Origin: Phycisphaerales bacterium Planc_01
GTDB lineage: Bacteria > Planctomycetota > Phycisphaerae > Sedimentisphaerales > Anaerobacaceae
NCBI GenBank assembly: GCA_001603075.1
Contig: LVBB01000144.1
Coordinates: 39,645-103,644, forward strand
Direction of reading: 5' to 3'
Length of the DNA: 64,000 nucleotides
How positions within the stretch are numbered: the stretch's first letter is position 1; the number at the start of each line of letters is the position of its first letter. A program made the position numbers and the translations under genes. The notes under the pieces are model-generated. The model was not told where the DNA came from, did not search any database, and saw only the letters and a list, made by a program, of their open reading frames with translations. This document shows positions 61,711 to 64,000 of the stretch, piece by piece.

Positions 61711-63447
61711 CTATTCTTCTGTCTTCTTATCGGTCGCAGCTCCACCCGGCTCGTCGGCGTACCATGCAATGCCCTGGTATGTGCACAGGTCCGGGTAATC
61801 CCTGATGTATGCATTCTTCTCGTTCTCGTCGATCGTGTAGAAGTGGGTGCTCAGCAGTTCTGACCAGAAGCGGTACACCGGAACCGCTCCGTCCGGCTGA
61901 CCGCCCTCAGGATAGGCATAGAAAGCGACGCCTTCGTACGTCCAAACGTCAGGCTGTTCGTCGATCAGGCGGTCTCTCTCCTGTTTGCTGATCGTGTAGA
62001 AATGCGGTGTCAGCGTCTGGGATGTGAAGTGATAGACAGGGCGGGCCGACTTGCTGTTGGTTCCGGCACCCGTGTAGAACTCCAACCCCTCGAAGAGTCC
62101 GGCGGTTCGGCCCTGGCTCGGCTTCGGGGCGGCCGATTCGTTTGGCTCCGCCGACCCGGCCCGGGCGCTGACATCGCTGCCCGAATCATCGCGCGCCGTC
62201 TCCGTGGATTCGACGGCATTGGCATCGGTCGGCGGGACCACGGCGGCGACCGTGAGGGCAGGCACATTGGGTTCGACAGATTCGACAGCGTTGGCATCCA
62301 CCGGCATCGACGGTACGACCTCGGCCACGTCAACCAGGTCGGGTTCGACCGCGTTGGCGTCTGTCACAGCCGCGGCGTCGGAGTCGGCCGCGTTCGGATC
62401 GACGACAACCGCATCGAGCGAGTTGGCGTCGGTTGGTTCCGCCCGCTCAATCTCTGTCCGCACGATCTCCGGAACATCCGGCACCGCTTCGGTGGCTGCC
62501 GTGTCGGCGTCGCCCGGCTCGTCAACGCCGAAGTCAATCGGCTCGGTCAGTTCCATCGTCGGTCGCTCGGTTTCGATACCCAGAGAGCGAAAACCGCCGG
62601 CGGCGATCGCGATCATGTAAGCGGCTATCGGGACATCACACTGCCCGTAGCTTCCATGCCCCCAGGCGATGACCGAGCCGTCCGACCGCAGGGCCAGGCT
62701 GTGGAAGGCGCCGGCGGCAATGGCAACGAAGCCGCCTCCCTCCGGCACGTCGCATTGCCCGTCATCGTTTCGGCCCCAGGCGGCCAACGAGCCGTCGGAT
62801 CTTAGGCCCAGACTGTGCAGGGCCCCGGCCGCAATGGCGGTGAAGTCATGCCCCGCAGGAACGTCGCACTGCCCGTCCCCATCGCCGCCCCATGCAACGA
62901 CAGAGCCGTCCCACCTCAGGGCCAGGCTGTGGTACAGGCCCGCACAGACCGCTGCGAAACCGCCTCCCGAAGGGACGTCGCACTGGCCGAAATCGTTCCA
63001 TCCCCAGCCGACCAGAGAGCCGTCGGATCGGATGGCCAGACTGTGCCAGTGACCGGCGGCCAGCGCGAGGAACTCGCCTGCGGAAGGAGCGTTGCGCTGT
63101 CCCCTTGCGTTGTCTCCCCACACGCTGATCGAGCCGTCGGACCGCAGCGCCAGACTGTGATAGAAGCCGGCCGCAATCGCAACGATGTCCCGCTCGTCGG
63201 GCACATCGCACTGGCCGCTGCCATTCTCGCCCCATGCCACGACCATTCCATCGGCATCCAACGCCATGGAATGGTATGACCCTGCCGCCACAGCCACATA
63301 TCGGCTGTCCAATGTGAACGTCGGTGGCGGACCGAAATCCTGACCCCAGAAGCGAAGAGAACCGCTCTCGGTTTGACCCAGAGCCCATGGCGAACAGGCC
63401 TGGCAACAGGCCACGACAATCCAGATATGGCACACGATGCGAGACAT
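61711..63447 (-). CDS. Secreted RCC1-repeat protein with DUF5648-like C-terminus
   Basis: 578 residues from the ATG at 63447, with GGAGGAG upstream; Sec signal near residues 5-25. Residues 50-277 are six RCC1-type repeats of exactly 38 residues (AIAAGxxHSLALRSDGS, AWGxNxxGQCDVP) plus a seventh cut-off one, forming a beta-propeller. A low-complexity acidic linker (about 300-455) has recurring TDANAVE/VDANAVE units. The C-terminus has two DUF5648-like motifs (PVYHFTSQTLTPHFYTI and PVYRFWSELLSTHFYTI) joined by EGVAFYAYPEGG. Probably a surface-binding protein; no enzyme motif. Confidence 0.85.
   Translation of the reverse strand: MSRIVCHIWIVVACCQACSPWALGQTESGSLRFWGQDFGPPPTFTLDSRYVAVAAGSYHSMALDADGMVVAWGENGSGQCDVPDERDIVAIAAGFYHSLALRSDGSISVWGDNARGQRNAPSAGEFLALAAGHWHSLAIRSDGSLVGWGWNDFGQCDVPSGGGFAAVCAGLYHSLALRWDGSVVAWGGDGDGQCDVPAGHDFTAIAAGALHSLGLRSDGSLAAWGRNDDGQCDVPEGGGFVAIAAGAFHSLALRSDGSVIAWGHGSYGQCDVPIAAYMIAIAAGGFRSLGIETERPTMELTEPIDFGVDEPGDADTAATEAVPDVPEIVRTEIERAEPTDANSLDAVVVDPNAADSDAAAVTDANAVEPDLVDVAEVVPSMPVDANAVESVEPNVPALTVAAVVPPTDANAVESTETARDDSGSDVSARAGSAEPNESAAPKPSQGRTAGLFEGLEFYTGAGTNSKSARPVYHFTSQTLTPHFYTISKQERDRLIDEQPDVWTYEGVAFYAYPEGGQPDGAVPVYRFWSELLSTHFYTIDENEKNAYIRDYPDLCTYQGIAWYADEPGGAATDKKTEE
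62617..63300 (-). repeat. Six tandem 114-bp repeats coding RCC1 blades
   Basis: In-frame units of 38 codons inside the RCC1-type protein. The near-constant blocks AALHSL and GQCDVP make the DNA copies similar and prone to gain or loss. Confidence 0.8.
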
Positions 63448-63794
63448 CCCTGTTGTCTCCTCCCCGTGCAAAAGCAAGGTCAGATTCGACCCGAATTCGT
63501 TCACTGCTCCTGCAGTCCGATGACCGAGACTCATGACGCGTGCCTGAGATACGGACGACGCGACACCGGATCAATACGAAGGATGGGACGGAGAATGACC
63601 CCGCGTGGACGGACGGCGCCCGATCTTGTTCATCACCCTTCGTTCGAACCGGCAAACTCGGTTCGCTCCTGCCAACCATCCAGGAGTACGAGCGCATTGT
63701 ATCGCGTCGCCGTGATAACTCAAGCAAGAAGATGCCGCAATCTGGCTTCTCTCGCCCAAGCCGTCCTCCGGGGGTGGGCGGACGGGGTAGGGAG

Positions 63795-63825
63795 CCGGGC
63801 CTGCGCCTGTTGGCCACAGGCCCGG
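63795..63825 (-). terminator. Hairpin in the gap after the partial LamG-type gene
   Basis: 9-bp perfect stem CCGGGCCTG / CAGGCCCGG with a 13-base loop. The 63448-63887 gap holds no gene I can support. Confidence 0.45.
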
Positions 63826-63852
63826 ATCGTTCACGCCAATGGGGTGCTTTTG

Positions 63853-63870
63853 CCAGACCCGAAGGTCTGG
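63853..63870 (-). terminator. UUCG-tetraloop hairpin after the partial LamG-type gene
   Basis: On the minus strand CCAGACC-TTCG-GGTCTGG, a perfect 7-bp stem with a UUCG loop, 18 bases after the stop codon. No T-run follows. Confidence 0.6.
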
Positions 63871-63887
63871 AAAGCACGACTGCGACT

Positions 63888-64000
63888 CTACTGGCCCGGA
63901 GCCGGTCTGCCGTATGAAATGTCATCGATATAGATGATACCGATGCCGCCGGCGGTCGGGTTGGTTCGGCTGCCGACGCCGATGGCCATCGTGTCCACCC
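63888..64000 (-). CDS. C-terminal end of a third LamG/discoidin-type secreted protein
   Basis: Partial gene; the start lies beyond the right edge. The minus-strand frame ends MAIGVGSRTNPTAGG, then IIYIDDISYGRPAPGQ and a TAG stop. This matches the end of LamG paralogue 1 (MAIGVGSKTSPAAGG ... VYVDDIGFGRP) residue by residue at most positions, so it belongs to the same protein family. Only 36 codons are visible; the domain make-up upstream is unknown. Confidence 0.75.
   Translation of the reverse strand, partial: VDTMAIGVGSRTNPTAGGIGIIYIDDISYGRPAPGQ

Overview
The window is GC-rich bacterial DNA (mostly above 60 % G+C) with gene families typical of Planctomycetota, most likely the Phycisphaerae/Sedimentisphaerales group: pseudopilins of the DUF1559 type, LamG plus discoidin secreted proteins, PEP-CTERM-type sorting tails, many signal-peptide Gfo/Idh/MocA oxidoreductases, a XylR-type AraC regulator and a glutamyl-tRNA synthetase with an insertion after KLSKR. 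The lineage is inferred from gene content; there is no rRNA or tRNA gene in the window to confirm it. Promoters of the classical TTGACA-17-TATAAT form can be read in front of several genes.

Layout. 1-10.8 kb holds housekeeping genes on the minus strand: dnaE (5' end only), recJ, purF-purM, a MocA-type oxidoreductase and rdgB. They are interrupted by a lower-GC patch at 2.9-4.6 kb with two unknown genes and a solo nucleotidyltransferase. 10.9-14.4 kb is an accessory stretch: an NTF2-like protein, a secreted protein, a PEP-CTERM protein and a RelE/ParE-type toxin-antitoxin pair, sitting among six copies of a palindromic hairpin repeat. 14.4-19 kb carries a xylose-isomerase-like TIM barrel, an acyltransferase-3 membrane protein and queA. 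19-41 kb looks like a carbohydrate-use region: a BNR-repeat hydrolase-like protein, an acetylxylan-esterase-like hydrolase, a second MocA oxidoreductase, a dicarboxylate symporter, a serine hydrolase, a GH2 glycosidase divergent from a XylR/AraC regulator, two large LamG/discoidin paralogues, aldose 1-epimerase and a UDP-sugar pyrophosphorylase. 41-44 kb holds two tandem near-identical pseudopilins. 44-50 kb has aconitase, a low-GC DUF3800 gene, a LOG-family protein, a secreted protein and hisD. From 61 kb back to 50 kb a minus-strand run encodes mltA, gltX, a PfkB kinase, thpR, recA, a PHP hydrolase, alaS and a zinc-ribbon membrane protein. The right end carries an RCC1-repeat protein and the C-terminus of a third LamG-type protein.

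The most unusual DNA structure is a 157-bp element at 2141-2297 with a perfect 21-bp outer inverted repeat enclosing three hairpins. Three further families of short palindromic repeats are scattered through the window, and two copies lie in frame inside protein genes (the symporter and queA). No CRISPR array, IS element, prophage, tRNA or rRNA gene was found.
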